Shown here: piece after piece, positions 7,169-16,350 of the stretch
Layout of the letters: each line of letters begins with the position of its first letter
Position numbering within the stretch: the stretch's first letter is position 1
Assembly: GCF_000766145.1 (NCBI RefSeq)
Contig: NZ_JNFB01000012.1
Coordinates: 372,001-436,000, forward strand
Reading direction: 5' to 3'
Source: Paenilisteria newyorkensis
GTDB lineage: Bacteria > Bacillota > Bacilli > Lactobacillales > Listeriaceae
DNA length: 64,000 bases
Notes under the pieces: generated by a model
Databases searched by the model: none
What the model saw: the letters and a program-made list of their open reading frames with translations, nothing else
Told to the model about the DNA's origin: nothing
Translations under genes and position numbers: made by a program

Positions 7169-8948
7169 GCCACTAATAGAAATGAGCTATACAGAGTTAG
7201 AAAGATGGTGGGCTAACTATGTAGAGGAACAAAAAAGCTGGGGTGGAATTTTAGAGAACCCTTATCCGGAACTTTTAACAACCTGGTACGCAGAAAGGCT
7301 GATTGATGGAAGTATTCCGGCCAGTAAAGAAAATATTTTAGCGGCTAAGCGTCATATATACGATTTATCAAGGCAAGGAACAGATGACTTTCCCTGGATA
7401 TTTGATGAGGAAAGAGGTCACCGTCCAATTCGCTTTATTGAAAAAAAGTGTAAGCCTTCAAAAGGGGATTTTGATCAATTAGTTTTACAACCCTGGCAGC
7501 ATTTTATCATTGGCTCACTTTTTGGATGGGTTCATCGAGATACTGGAATACGGAGGTTCCGTGAAGCTCTAAATATGGTGGGCCGGAAGAATGGGAAAAC
7601 AACACTTATTTCAGGCGTATCAAACTATATGTTGGGCTTTGATGGAGAAAATGGAGCCCGCGTGTATGTATTAGCCAACGCAGAGCAACAGGCACATGAA
7701 CTATTCGATGAAGCGAAAGCGATGGTTGAAAAATCTCCTTACTTGTCGAAAAAATTTAAAGCACAGAGAAATAAAATTAAATATGATGCAACTTTCAGTG
7801 AAATACAAGCACGCGCTTCTGACAGCAAACGACTGGATGGATTAAACACGCATCTAGGCATTTTTGATGAAATCCATGAATTTAGAAATTATAAGTTGCT
7901 AAATGTTATTCAAAAATCACGTGGGGCTAGAAAGCAGCCCTTACTAATCTATATCACCACTGCCGGCTATGTTTTAGATGGCCCGTTAATGGCGTATTTT
8001 GAGCAAGGTAAAGAATGCTTGGAAAACCTTAAAGATAATTTGGATGAAAGAACATTTTACTTCCTTGCTAAGTTAGATAATCCAAAAGAGGCAGATCGTC
8101 CAGAGCTTTGGATTAAAGCGAACCCAAACATTGGATTGATGGGATTTGTTGATTTAGTAACAGATTGGATCAAGCAACGCAAAAATGAAGAAGAGCGTGC
8201 TGATTGGCTGGCAAAACAGTTTAACTTTTTCAGTGATGTGGATGAGTTGCCATTCGTAACAGTAGAGACTATCAATAAAAATAAAAAGATTATTGATATC
8301 GAAACATTAAAAGGTCGAAAAGCGGTAGCAGGCTATGATTTGTCGGAAACAGAAGATTTTACGAGTGCTTGTTTGGAATTTCCATTAGATGATGGGACGG
8401 TTTTTATTTTGACTCATTCTTGGATTCCGCAAGTAAGATATAACCGTGATGATAACAAACCACGATTAGACAAATGGATAAAGGAAGGTTGGCTGTCTGT
8501 TGTTCCAGGTGACTATGTAAATTATGAACATGTCTACGATTGGTTAGTAGAACAATCAGAATTTTATCAAATTGAGTATATCGCTTACGACAGGGCAAAG
8601 GCCCTTTATTTAAATAAGTCATTAGAGAAATATGGGTTTAAAACAGAGAAAGTGATTCAAGGTTTTGTGACTTTGGGTGGCCCCTTACAGAATTTTAAAG
8701 AAATGATGCTCGATGGCAAAGTGATTTATAATAATTCATCCTTGTTTAGATGGTATTTAAACAATGTTCGATTGGTTGAAGATAGAAATAAAAACTGGAT
8801 GCCCACTAAACAATCGAAAAATAGAAAAATTGATGGATTTGCCGCTGCATTAAATGCGCACGCCTTAGTAATTGATATGTTAGTAAAACCTGCTGGAAAC
8901 AGAAATGTTGGTGTTATTAGTATGAGTGAGTTGATGAGAAAAGATTGA
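7140..8948 (+). CDS. Terminase large subunit
   Basis: The ATPase half shows a Walker A motif GRKNGKT (from residue 148) and a Walker B motif GIFDEIHE (Asp near 243), characteristic of the HK97/phage-terminase family. The nuclease half begins near AGYDLSETEDF, where the Asp is one of the metal ligands of the RNase-H-like fold, and ends with DGFAAALNAHAL. At 602 residues it is full length. It packages DNA into the prohead and cuts concatemers, together with the small subunit and probably the HNH protein. Confidence 0.96.
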   Translation: MTKMKTKNSKPLIEMSYTELERWWANYVEEQKSWGGILENPYPELLTTWYAERLIDGSIPASKENILAAKRHIYDLSRQGTDDFPWIFDEERGHRPIRFIEKKCKPSKGDFDQLVLQPWQHFIIGSLFGWVHRDTGIRRFREALNMVGRKNGKTTLISGVSNYMLGFDGENGARVYVLANAEQQAHELFDEAKAMVEKSPYLSKKFKAQRNKIKYDATFSEIQARASDSKRLDGLNTHLGIFDEIHEFRNYKLLNVIQKSRGARKQPLLIYITTAGYVLDGPLMAYFEQGKECLENLKDNLDERTFYFLAKLDNPKEADRPELWIKANPNIGLMGFVDLVTDWIKQRKNEEERADWLAKQFNFFSDVDELPFVTVETINKNKKIIDIETLKGRKAVAGYDLSETEDFTSACLEFPLDDGTVFILTHSWIPQVRYNRDDNKPRLDKWIKEGWLSVVPGDYVNYEHVYDWLVEQSEFYQIEYIAYDRAKALYLNKSLEKYGFKTEKVIQGFVTLGGPLQNFKEMMLDGKVIYNNSSLFRWYLNNVRLVEDRNKNWMPTKQSKNRKIDGFAAALNAHALVIDMLVKPAGNRNVGVISMSELMRKD

Positions 8949-8967
8949 AAGGCGGTGAAATCTATAT

Positions 8968-10197
8968 ATGAATGTATTTCAAAAAGCAATTTATAAATTG
9001 GTACCAAGGTCTATTAAACAATCAATAATAAAGGAATCAGCAACAAAAAGTGATTTTAGCAAATGGATGGGAAGAGTGTTCTTTGGGTTAGAGAATGGAA
9101 CGCTCGAAACGAATGAAAATATATTTTCTATTGTTTCGAGACTTGCTAATGTCTTATCTAGCCTACCGTTTAAGATGTATAAGAACTATGATCAAGTTAA
9201 CGACGAATTTACTGATCGTTTAGTTTATTTTCCAAATCAAAATCAGTCACTTGATGATATTTTTAAAGTGTTGGAAGTCAGTAGGAACACCAATGGAAAT
9301 GGGTACGCCCTAATATTTAGAGATATTAGGATGCAGTTCGAAAAATTAGTTCCGTTTAATCCAAATTATGTAGAGCCTATATTAAACACAGATTCTGGAG
9401 ACTTGTGGTATCGGGTTAATAATGGAGGGAAATCTTTTTATTTCCATAACTCAGATATAATTCATGTCAAACATATTGCTGGCAATGGTAATTGGAAAGG
9501 GATTAGTCCCATTGGTGTATTAAAAAATTCTAATGAATTCGATAAGTCTGTTAGGGAGTTTTCATTAAAAGAAATGCAAACGGCTAGAGATTCGTTTATC
9601 TTAACTTATGATACCAATGTAGATGATGATAAGAGAGAAGCTATTGTTGCTGATTTTAGGCGGTTTTATCAGGAAAACGGTGGTGTACTATTTCAGGAAA
9701 GCGGTGTAACAATTGAGCAGTTGAAGCGAAACTTTATCGCTGGTGATATGAAAATATCTGAAGACATTACACGTGACAGGATTGCAAATGTTTATAACGT
9801 CCCGAACATTATGCTCAATTCGGGTGGTAATAGTTTCTCTTCAAATGAACAGGTAATGCAGATGTTTGTAGATACCAATCTTGCGTCAACTGTTAAGCAG
9901 TATGAGCGAGAGTGCAATAAAAAAATTCTTACTAAGGAACAGCGGATTTCTGGTTTATACTTCAAATTTAACTTAAACGGCTTATTACGTGGTGACACTA
10001 CTGCAAGAGTGGCGCTATATCACGGCGGACTTCGTGATGGATGGTTAACTAGAGATGAAGTTAGGATAAAAGAAGACTATGCGCCACGGGGTGGTCCGGC
10101 CGACATGCTGTGGGTGTCGGGTGATATGTATCCATTGGACATGGACCCAGCGTTAAGAAAAATAACAAAACGAAATGAAAGAGACGTATCGGAATGA
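8968..10197 (+). CDS. Portal protein, HK97 family
   Basis: The 409-residue length, the position between terminase and protease, and the internal pattern (NTNGNGYALIFRD, then DIIHVKHI and GISPIG) are those of HK97-type portals. The portal forms the dodecameric ring through which DNA enters the capsid and to which the connectors bind. AAAGGCGGTGAAA precedes the start. Its end overlaps the upstream open part of the protease frame. Confidence 0.95.
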   Translation: MNVFQKAIYKLVPRSIKQSIIKESATKSDFSKWMGRVFFGLENGTLETNENIFSIVSRLANVLSSLPFKMYKNYDQVNDEFTDRLVYFPNQNQSLDDIFKVLEVSRNTNGNGYALIFRDIRMQFEKLVPFNPNYVEPILNTDSGDLWYRVNNGGKSFYFHNSDIIHVKHIAGNGNWKGISPIGVLKNSNEFDKSVREFSLKEMQTARDSFILTYDTNVDDDKREAIVADFRRFYQENGGVLFQESGVTIEQLKRNFIAGDMKISEDITRDRIANVYNVPNIMLNSGGNSFSSNEQVMQMFVDTNLASTVKQYERECNKKILTKEQRISGLYFKFNLNGLLRGDTTARVALYHGGLRDGWLTRDEVRIKEDYAPRGGPADMLWVSGDMYPLDMDPALRKITKRNERDVSE

Positions 10198-10234
10198 TGT
10201 GTCTTATTTTTGTGCCTTTGAAAGGGGTGAGAAT

Positions 10235-10966
10235 ATGAAAAAGAAATTTTGGGAGATGAAACAATCAGCAAATAAGAATGAGGCTGATATATACATTTAT
10301 GGCGAGATTGTAGCATATAAATGGGATGACGGAGATACGACTGCAGCTAGCTTTCACAATGATTTAAAAGCTCTTGGTGATGTAGAAATCATTAATCTGC
10401 ATGTAAATAGTCCAGGAGGTAGTGTATTTGAAGGTATAGCAATCGGAAACATGCTAAAAGCACACAAAGCGACAGTTAATGCTTATGTTGATGCTTTGGC
10501 CGCCTCTATTGCAAGTGTCATCACTGCAAGTTGCGATGTGGTTTATATGTATTCAAACTCAATGCAAATGATCCATCATCCATGGATGGGGTGTCGTGGA
10601 AATGCAAAGGATTTTAGGAAAACTGCTGATGATTTAGATGCAATTGCACAAGCGTCAATTATTACCTATCTGAATAAATCTAATGGCAAGTTGAATGAAG
10701 AGCAAATAGTGGAAGTTATGGACAATGAGTCATGGATCTCCGCTATTCAGGCGCAAGAATATGGGCTATGTGACATTATCTTGGGTGAAAATCAGATTGC
10801 TGCGGCATTGAGTACGGATCTCTTTGAAAAATATCAAAATGTACCTGAACAGTTCAGACAGGTAATTCAAAACAATCAACAAGTTATTACAGAAGAACGT
10901 GTACAAATGGCAGAACAAGCTAAGCAAAGTAAGCAATATATTAATGAAATACTAGGAGGAATATGA
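10235..10966 (+). CDS. Head maturation protease, ClpP-like serine peptidase
   Basis: Start chosen at the ATG after AAAGGGGTGAG; the frame is open upstream but inside the portal gene. The motifs NSPGGSV, then AASIAS with the nucleophile Ser near residue 91, and MIHHPW with the catalytic His at about 114, are the ClpP/S14 signature of phage prohead proteases. It processes the capsid protein, cutting the N-terminal scaffold-like part before expansion. The start of the capsid gene overlaps its stop codon. Confidence 0.95.
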   Translation: MKKKFWEMKQSANKNEADIYIYGEIVAYKWDDGDTTAASFHNDLKALGDVEIINLHVNSPGGSVFEGIAIGNMLKAHKATVNAYVDALAASIASVITASCDVVYMYSNSMQMIHHPWMGCRGNAKDFRKTADDLDAIAQASIITYLNKSNGKLNEEQIVEVMDNESWISAIQAQEYGLCDIILGENQIAAALSTDLFEKYQNVPEQFRQVIQNNQQVITEERVQMAEQAKQSKQYINEILGGI

Positions 10967-12108
10967 ATATGAAAACACTATTTGAATTAAAACAAGATAT
11001 GCTAACAATTGGCGATCAGTTACAGAAAACAGAAGGTGAACTTGCGCAGAAAGCGGTAGATCCTAAAGTTAATATTAGTGAATTAACAGATATCAAAGAA
11101 TTGAAAAAAGACCTTAAAGCTAGGTTTGACATTATTAAAGAACAACATGATTCTCTAGAAGCCGAACAAAAAGCTGCCATGCAAAATAAAGAAATGAGAG
11201 CTAGCTTTTCTGATGATCCTAATCAAAAAATTATTGAAGCGAAAGCGGCATTAATTCGGAAAACGATTGCTAAAGAATCAGTACCGGTTGAAATTTTTCA
11301 AGCTTTAGGTGATGACGATACATCAAAGGGGAATGCATTTTTACCGAAAACGGTTGCTAATGATATTTTAGTTGAGCCGCTTGTAAAAAACCCTTTACGA
11401 AATGTATCGACGATTACTGGTATTCCAAATCTAGAGATTCCAAAAGTTTCTTTTTCGCTGGATGATGATGAGTTTATTGGAGATGACGAAACTGCCAAAG
11501 AGTTGAAGGCGAAGGGAGATACAGTATCATTTGGCCGCCATAAATTTAAAGTATTTACTGGTATTTCGGAAACAATTCTACTAGGAACCGATACGAATCT
11601 AGTGTCTACCGTAGAAAGCAATCTTCAAAGTGGAGTGGCAGCTAAGGAACGAAAGGTTGCATTCACTAAAAATCCTAAACCTGGTGAGGAGCACATGAGT
11701 TTTTACGATAAAACAAAAGTGAAAATTAAAGAAGTTGAAGGCATTGACTTGTACAAGGCGATTAAAGCTGCAGTTGCCAATTTGCATGAAGACTATCGTG
11801 AAAATGCAACCATTTTCATGACGTATACAGATTATCTGGATATTATTGAGAAACTTGCAAATGGAAGTGCCACGCTCTATTCAGCGCAACCAGAACAAAT
11901 TCTAGGGAAACCGGTTGAATTTACTGATTCCGCGGTAGACCCTGTTATCGGAAATTTTGCATATTCTCATTTTAACTATGATATTGCCGCTCAATTTGAG
12001 CAAGACAAAGATATCAAGACAGGGATTAATCAGTTTGTTGTAACGGCGTGGTTAGATCACCAAATCAAGTTGTCTTCGGCATTCCGTATCGCAACTGTTA
12101 AGCCCTGA
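10963..12108 (+). CDS. Major capsid protein, HK97 fold (short form)
   Basis: The first 100-110 residues are charged and coiled-coil-like, the delta domain removed by the protease. The HK97-fold core follows, with LPKTVANDILVEPLVKNPLRN near 130 and repeated strand patterns to the C-terminus. The short form has 381 residues and ends in VKP-stop. The stop is embedded in CCC TGA, and a +1 shift gives a longer form with 88 extra residues (see next entries). In Listeria phage PSA both forms are incorporated into the head. Confidence 0.95.
   Translation: MNMKTLFELKQDMLTIGDQLQKTEGELAQKAVDPKVNISELTDIKELKKDLKARFDIIKEQHDSLEAEQKAAMQNKEMRASFSDDPNQKIIEAKAALIRKTIAKESVPVEIFQALGDDDTSKGNAFLPKTVANDILVEPLVKNPLRNVSTITGIPNLEIPKVSFSLDDDEFIGDDETAKELKAKGDTVSFGRHKFKVFTGISETILLGTDTNLVSTVESNLQSGVAAKERKVAFTKNPKPGEEHMSFYDKTKVKIKEVEGIDLYKAIKAAVANLHEDYRENATIFMTYTDYLDIIEKLANGSATLYSAQPEQILGKPVEFTDSAVDPVIGNFAYSHFNYDIAAQFEQDKDIKTGINQFVVTAWLDHQIKLSSAFRIATVKP
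12103..12108 (+). other. +1 programmed frameshift site (CCC TGA) at the end of the capsid gene
   Basis: The capsid frame ends AAG CCC TGA. Moving one base forward at the proline codon gives CCC (T) GAG CCG and opens a frame of 88 codons with no stop. The slow stop codon after CCC is the classical stimulus for +1 slippage, and the same hexamer occurs at the end of the tail tube gene 2.3 kb downstream. PSA of Listeria is known to use overlapping proline codons at such sites for both structural proteins. A downstream stimulatory RNA structure is possible but was not computed. Confidence 0.85.
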
Positions 12109-12373
12109 GCCGCCCCAAGCGCCATCCGGACTTAAAGGAACAAGTAACGTCACACTTGTAAATTTGAGCTGGGACGCGATAGAAGGGGCAACGAATTATA
12201 AAGTATACCGTGACGGAAATGAAATTGGAGAAAGTGATACTAACACCTTTAAAGATACAGGTTTGACAGCGGCAACAGACTATAGCTACCAAGTGAAAGC
12301 GGTATGTGGTTTGCTGACGTCTGAACTCTCATCTGCAGCAATAATAGCAACTAAAGAATCGCAGAGTGGGTGA
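12107..12373 (+). CDS. Frameshift-encoded C-terminal Fn3/Ig-like extension of the capsid protein
   Basis: This frame has no plausible start and ribosome-binding site of its own but is continuous with the capsid gene after a +1 shift. It encodes a Pro-rich linker (EPPQAPSGL) and then one fibronectin type III-like domain: LSWDAIEGATNYKVYRDG, TFKDTGLTAATDYSYQVKAV. Such domains on phage capsids decorate the shell and may bind carbohydrates. The fused protein would be 469 residues. It ends just before the connector gene. Confidence 0.85.
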   Translation, partial: EPPQAPSGLKGTSNVTLVNLSWDAIEGATNYKVYRDGNEIGESDTNTFKDTGLTAATDYSYQVKAVCGLLTSELSSAAIIATKESQSG

Positions 12374-12379
12374 TTAATT

Positions 12380-12721
12380 ATGGCACTTGATCCAAACAGC
12401 GAAGAAGATTTTGAATATCTGAAAAGTTCTTTACGGATAGATTTGGAAGATGATGACCTTCTTCTAAAACGATTGGTAGGGGCTTCTCAACGAACACTTA
12501 TTGGGCAGATAGGACCTGATGATAATATTTTTTATGATGAAAACGAGCAATTTGACCTTGCGACAATCATGCTGACGGATCATTTCTACAAAACGCGTTC
12601 GGCGACAATCGAAAATGTAACAAGTATTGTACCGCCATTCGGCGTTAATATGATTATTCTGGACTTAAAAGCTAGTTACAGGGTGCATACGCGGAAAGTG
12701 AGTGATCTCAGTGCCGATTAG
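12380..12721 (+). CDS. Head-tail connector (adaptor) protein, gp6-like
   Basis: The sequence is helical, with DFEYLKSSLRIDLEDDDLLLKRLVGASQ at the start, the pattern of gp6/gp15-type connector proteins that bind beneath the portal ring. Length (113 aa) and place straight after the capsid gene agree. The end overlaps the next gene. Confidence 0.88.
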   Translation: MALDPNSEEDFEYLKSSLRIDLEDDDLLLKRLVGASQRTLIGQIGPDDNIFYDENEQFDLATIMLTDHFYKTRSATIENVTSIVPPFGVNMIILDLKASYRVHTRKVSDLSAD

Positions 12722-13046
12722 TCGAACGGGCAAGTTGAATAAACGATTAATGTTTCAAGAAATTAAGACCAAAAAATCCCCTACAACTGGGCAAACTATA
12801 AAAGAGCCGGTGGACTTATTCAAAGCTTGGTTTGGATATAAACAAAAATATTTAAATGAAGTGAAGGGTGAAGTGGGAACTGTTTTGGAGTCTACAGTTA
12901 CGCTGATTATTCGACAGAAGCAAAAAAAAGAAGTACAGAGTGATTGGATTGTAAAGATAAAAGGTGAGCTGTTTGATATTATCAAAATAAATCCTGATAC
13001 GGAAGATGAGGAATTTTTGGTTTTAATATGTAAGGTAAAGGCGTAA
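12711..13046 (+). CDS. Head closure / head-tail joining protein
   Basis: A 111-residue beta-rich protein with RTGKLNKRLMFQ at its N-terminus and a body of alternating strands, as in SPP1 gp16-type head-closure proteins. It closes the connector channel and receives the tail. The start is not certain: GTG at 12711 follows GGAAAGTGAG, and another GTG lies nine bases upstream. It sits in the expected slot between connector and tail completion genes. Confidence 0.82.
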   Translation: MPISRTGKLNKRLMFQEIKTKKSPTTGQTIKEPVDLFKAWFGYKQKYLNEVKGEVGTVLESTVTLIIRQKQKKEVQSDWIVKIKGELFDIIKINPDTEDEEFLVLICKVKA

Positions 13047-13059
13047 GAGGTGATTGGTA

Positions 13060-13440
13060 ATGGTCAAAGGTTTAGATGAGTTAGAGGCCAATATTACAAA
13101 GCTCATGTTGCAGAATCAATCAGAAGCAAAGAAAGCGGTGATGGAAGTTGCGGAGGACTTTGCTAAGACGCTAGAACGTAATACGTCGTATGATACTAAC
13201 AGTAAAACAGGGATTCATCTAAGAGATGACATTCAAGTCAGTGGTTTTAAGGGCGGGGGACAAGGTATTGTAGAAAAAGATATCGGTTTTGGTACACGAA
13301 CAAGCTGGCGTTCACATTTTCCAGATGGAGGAACTGCCCGTTTTCCTGGTAAGCATTTTAAGGATCAAACTATTAATGAAATGAAACCGAAAGCGCAAAA
13401 AATTTATGCAGAAGCTGTGAAAAGGGGCTTAGGCCTATGA
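13060..13440 (+). CDS. HK97 gp10-type head-tail completion protein
   Basis: The ATG follows AGAGGTGAT. The protein (126 aa) begins VKGLDELEANITKL and has the basic central part RTSWRSHFPDGGTARFPGKHF, seen in HK97 gp10-like proteins that act at the head-tail joint. Four bases overlap with the next gene shows coupling. Confidence 0.88.
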   Translation: MVKGLDELEANITKLMLQNQSEAKKAVMEVAEDFAKTLERNTSYDTNSKTGIHLRDDIQVSGFKGGGQGIVEKDIGFGTRTSWRSHFPDGGTARFPGKHFKDQTINEMKPKAQKIYAEAVKRGLGL

Positions 13441-13835
13441 TTGCTATTATTGATGCTTTTCAAGCCTTATATCATGATGAAGAATTGAATAAGCTTATGA
13501 ATGAAATAAGGGGAAAGAAGCTAGAGGAACAAACGATTTTTCAATTAGAAATTGATGAAGACTTTCTTAAATTAGAGAAAGCGCCATTGATTCGTATCGA
13601 GGATATCGATAGTCATGGCGCTTTTTATAATGATGACAAACGTGGTGCAGATGATGAATCTATTCAAATTTCTACTATGGCTCAGACAGTTGAAGAGTTG
13701 GCTGACTTATTGCCCATCATAGATGAAGCAATGAAAAGGGCTAATTTTGAGCAATACAATAGCAAAATATACAAAGAAACTGATCTTGGTTTAATGTATA
13801 ACGCTAGATCTTACAGGCGTATTAATTATTTATGA
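13437..13835 (+). CDS. Tail terminator / minor tail protein
   Basis: A 132-residue protein in the slot immediately before the major tail protein, where siphophages encode the tail terminator that caps the tube. The mix of helix (MIAIIDAFQAL at the N-terminus) and strands is in keeping. I do not see a specific motif, so the assignment rests on length and order. Confidence 0.78.
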   Translation: MIAIIDAFQALYHDEELNKLMNEIRGKKLEEQTIFQLEIDEDFLKLEKAPLIRIEDIDSHGAFYNDDKRGADDESIQISTMAQTVEELADLLPIIDEAMKRANFEQYNSKIYKETDLGLMYNARSYRRINYL

Positions 13836-13850
13836 AATGGAGTGTTATAA

Positions 13851-14426
13851 ATGGCTACAACAGAAAAAGTTGCAAAGATTGGTTTATCGGAGTTTAAATA
13901 TGCCAAATTGAATGAAAAAGAAACAGTTGAATCTATGGACGACATTAAAAATATCCCTGGTTTACAGGAAGCCAAGCAAACGGTAGTTATGGATTCGGAA
14001 ATAATATTCGCAGATGATGGTCCATACCTCATTTTAAATTCAGGGATTACTGAACTGAAATTAGAGGTAGGTATCGTAGATATACCTACTGAACATAAAC
14101 CTGATTTGTTGGGTGTATTAATTGAACAGGGTATGGAAATTTACAAAAAAGATCTTACGCCGCCATATGTAGCCGTATCATTTAGATTTAAGTTATCTAA
14201 TAATAAATATGGCTATTTTGGTATGATGAAGGGTCAATTCAGCCTTCCATCGGCAGATATGAAAACACAGGGTGAAAAGAATGAAGCGCAGACAGATAGT
14301 ATTGAGGGGAATTTTGTTGCTCGTAATGACATTATGTACATTATTGGTCGAGAAGACCACCCCGATTTCAAGTTAGAGGAGTTTATGAATAAAGTTTATG
14401 GTGGGGTAAGCGCATCAACACCCTGA
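13851..14426 (+). CDS. Major tail tube protein (short form)
   Basis: The 191-residue short form begins ATTEKVAKIGLSEFKYAKL and belongs to the phi13/PSA-like tail tube family by size, beta-rich pattern and position before the chaperones. The tube protein stacks in rings around the tape measure. The gene ends ACA CCC TGA; a +1 shift at CCC yields an 826-residue form carrying a large C-terminal appendage (see the following entries). Confidence 0.93.
   Translation: MATTEKVAKIGLSEFKYAKLNEKETVESMDDIKNIPGLQEAKQTVVMDSEIIFADDGPYLILNSGITELKLEVGIVDIPTEHKPDLLGVLIEQGMEIYKKDLTPPYVAVSFRFKLSNNKYGYFGMMKGQFSLPSADMKTQGEKNEAQTDSIEGNFVARNDIMYIIGREDHPDFKLEEFMNKVYGGVSASTP
14421..14426 (+). other. +1 programmed frameshift site (CCC TGA) at the end of the tail tube gene
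   Basis: The same CCC TGA hexamer as in the capsid gene. Shifting one base gives CCC (T) GAT CGC CCC TCG and enters a stop-free frame of 635 codons. No ribosome-binding site or start codon is found near the beginning of that frame, so recoding is the simplest way to express it. The duplicated signal argues for selection rather than sequencing error. Confidence 0.85.
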
Positions 14427-16332
14427 TCGCCCCTCGAATTTCAGAGTCACTGATATCACAAATTCCACAATAACCTATGAGTGGGATGATGATGCATCAG
14501 CAGAATATTTATTGTACTTCAATGGCGAGGATAGACCGCGACGATTTACCACAAATGTCGCGGTAATATCTGATCTGCAGATGAGTACTTATTATTCTGC
14601 TAGTATCAGTGGTAAAAGCGGAATACTAGAGGGAGAACTCAGTAATATAGTAACGAAAAAGACTTTATATCCAAAGCCAACCGTTTCAAGAGTTTTATTA
14701 GGCGACACCTATATAAATGGTTCGGCAGTCAATAATCCCAATGTCACTAACTGCAGATTGTATAGAAAGGGCGAATCAGTGGCACTTTTAACGGGGACAA
14801 TCACAGCTGGGGCATTAAAAATTTATGTATTAGGGAATGCCAGCATTACTGCAGAAAAAGAATATGATATTAGAGTAGTTGATGGAAATCCCAATTTGCC
14901 AACTTCAATACCTGGGATGCCCGCGACAATAACTATTGAATTACCTAAATTAACACTTAATCCAGTCACCTCAACATTAAAAGTGATTTCTGGAGAAACA
15001 GAACCCGCTGGTCAGGTAAGAATAAACATAGACAATGTAAATAAAACAGTCGTAACGGCAGATGTAAATGGTCTGTTTTCAACTGTTTCCAGTAATGTTA
15101 CTTCAAATTCTATTATAAAAGTAGAGGCAAAAGTTGGGACAATATACCCTGTATATGTCGCTGTACGCGCAGACTCACATGCTTTACCAGATGCGCCAAC
15201 TCGTGAAGTGAAGGATTTAGAAAGTTTTACAACATTATCTTCATGGGTGCTGCAATCAGGAGTAGGGACAATGAAATCCTCTGATACGGTTAATACAAAA
15301 GATACCCAAGCTATCAAGCTAACAGCCGACAAAGTCATTGGATTTATGCGCAATAATACTTTTAATATTGATTTGAAAGAAGCTACTGCAATAGAGTGCT
15401 TGTTATTTGTAAAAGATATAGCAGCGCTTGATAAAGTTATTGTTTATCTTGCAAATGATATTGGACTAGCAAATAACATGAGCTTCACAATCAATAGTTA
15501 TGAGTTAGTGACGGGATGGAATAAAGTAGCTGTAGCATTATCAAGTGGAAAAGTCACGGGTTCTTTTACAAAGGCGCAGGATATTAAAGCAATGCAACTA
15601 CGTGTTGAACCTAATACGGAAATGAAGGCGGAGGTATCATTCGACTTAATCTCATCCGTTAGAGCAGATAAAGCGAATGTGTTATTTGTATTTGATGACG
15701 CTTGGAATGAAGCTAAAGTTGGTATAGCATCGCTTGAAAGTAAAGGTCTTCGGGCCAGTATTAGTGTTGTAGAAGTGAATGAAAAAGATGCTAGATTTAT
15801 GACTAACACTGAGTTAAAGGGGCTGAATCTTAGCGGACATGATTTACTCAATCATACCAAAGACCATCCTCATTTAGATTTGTTAAGTAAAGCTGATCAA
15901 CGCGTACAATTTGATTCCTGTAAAACGTATCTAACGGCAAATGGTTGGACACGTGCGAATGATTCAGTGATTTATCCTTACGGTGATTACAATAGCGATA
16001 CATTATTGGCCTTATCAGAAGGTGGCTACAAGTTGGGCCGTTCATTAACATCGGGGCTTGAAATTAATAATCCAAACAATAATTTCCTGGTGCGTACGTA
16101 TAATTTGACGCCTGATCGAACTATTGCGCAGGCAAAGAATACTATTGATTATGCAATTGCAACTGGGAGTACATTAGTGTTTTTAAATCATCGTTTAGGT
16201 ACTGCGGAACAAATGTTAGACACAATGTTTTGGCGCTCTGACTGGTTTGAACAGATGACCGTATATGTGAAACAAAAGGTTGATGATCAAACGCTGAATG
16301 TTATTACAGTATCTGAGTGGCTGCTACAATAA
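14425..16332 (+). CDS. Frameshift-encoded tail appendage: Fn3/Ig-like domains, sugar-binding-like domain and polysaccharide deacetylase
   Basis: The frame continues from the tail tube gene after the +1 shift. Fused residues 192 to about 275 look like an Fn3 domain (TITYEWDD, ADLQ-type strands), followed by Ig-like beta repeats with SGETEPAGQVRINID (about 375-390). A jelly-roll-like carbohydrate-binding domain follows around 440-600. From about 605 there is a CE4/NodB-type deacetylase: FVFDD (Asp pair near 615), HTKDH (the HTxxH metal site, from 668) and YPYG (motif 3 region). Such enzymes remove acetyl groups from peptidoglycan or exopolysaccharide. A displayed enzyme on the tail tube would help the phage through the cell surface. 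Confidence 0.85.
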   Translation, partial: DRPSNFRVTDITNSTITYEWDDDASAEYLLYFNGEDRPRRFTTNVAVISDLQMSTYYSASISGKSGILEGELSNIVTKKTLYPKPTVSRVLLGDTYINGSAVNNPNVTNCRLYRKGESVALLTGTITAGALKIYVLGNASITAEKEYDIRVVDGNPNLPTSIPGMPATITIELPKLTLNPVTSTLKVISGETEPAGQVRINIDNVNKTVVTADVNGLFSTVSSNVTSNSIIKVEAKVGTIYPVYVAVRADSHALPDAPTREVKDLESFTTLSSWVLQSGVGTMKSSDTVNTKDTQAIKLTADKVIGFMRNNTFNIDLKEATAIECLLFVKDIAALDKVIVYLANDIGLANNMSFTINSYELVTGWNKVAVALSSGKVTGSFTKAQDIKAMQLRVEPNTEMKAEVSFDLISSVRADKANVLFVFDDAWNEAKVGIASLESKGLRASISVVEVNEKDARFMTNTELKGLNLSGHDLLNHTKDHPHLDLLSKADQRVQFDSCKTYLTANGWTRANDSVIYPYGDYNSDTLLALSEGGYKLGRSLTSGLEINNPNNNFLVRTYNLTPDRTIAQAKNTIDYAIATGSTLVFLNHRLGTAEQMLDTMFWRSDWFEQMTVYVKQKVDDQTLNVITVSEWLLQ

Positions 16333-16350
16333 AAAAGTAGGTGAATATTT

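Noticed and set aside
12164-12373. A separate small gene with Fn3 domain starting at an internal TTG
   Set aside because: No ribosome-binding site, and the frame is open back to the capsid CCC TGA, so it is the +1 extension of the capsid protein.
14512-16332. A separate deacetylase gene starting at an internal TTG
   Set aside because: The frame extends upstream to the tail tube CCC TGA without a stop and has no start signal of its own; recoding explains it better.
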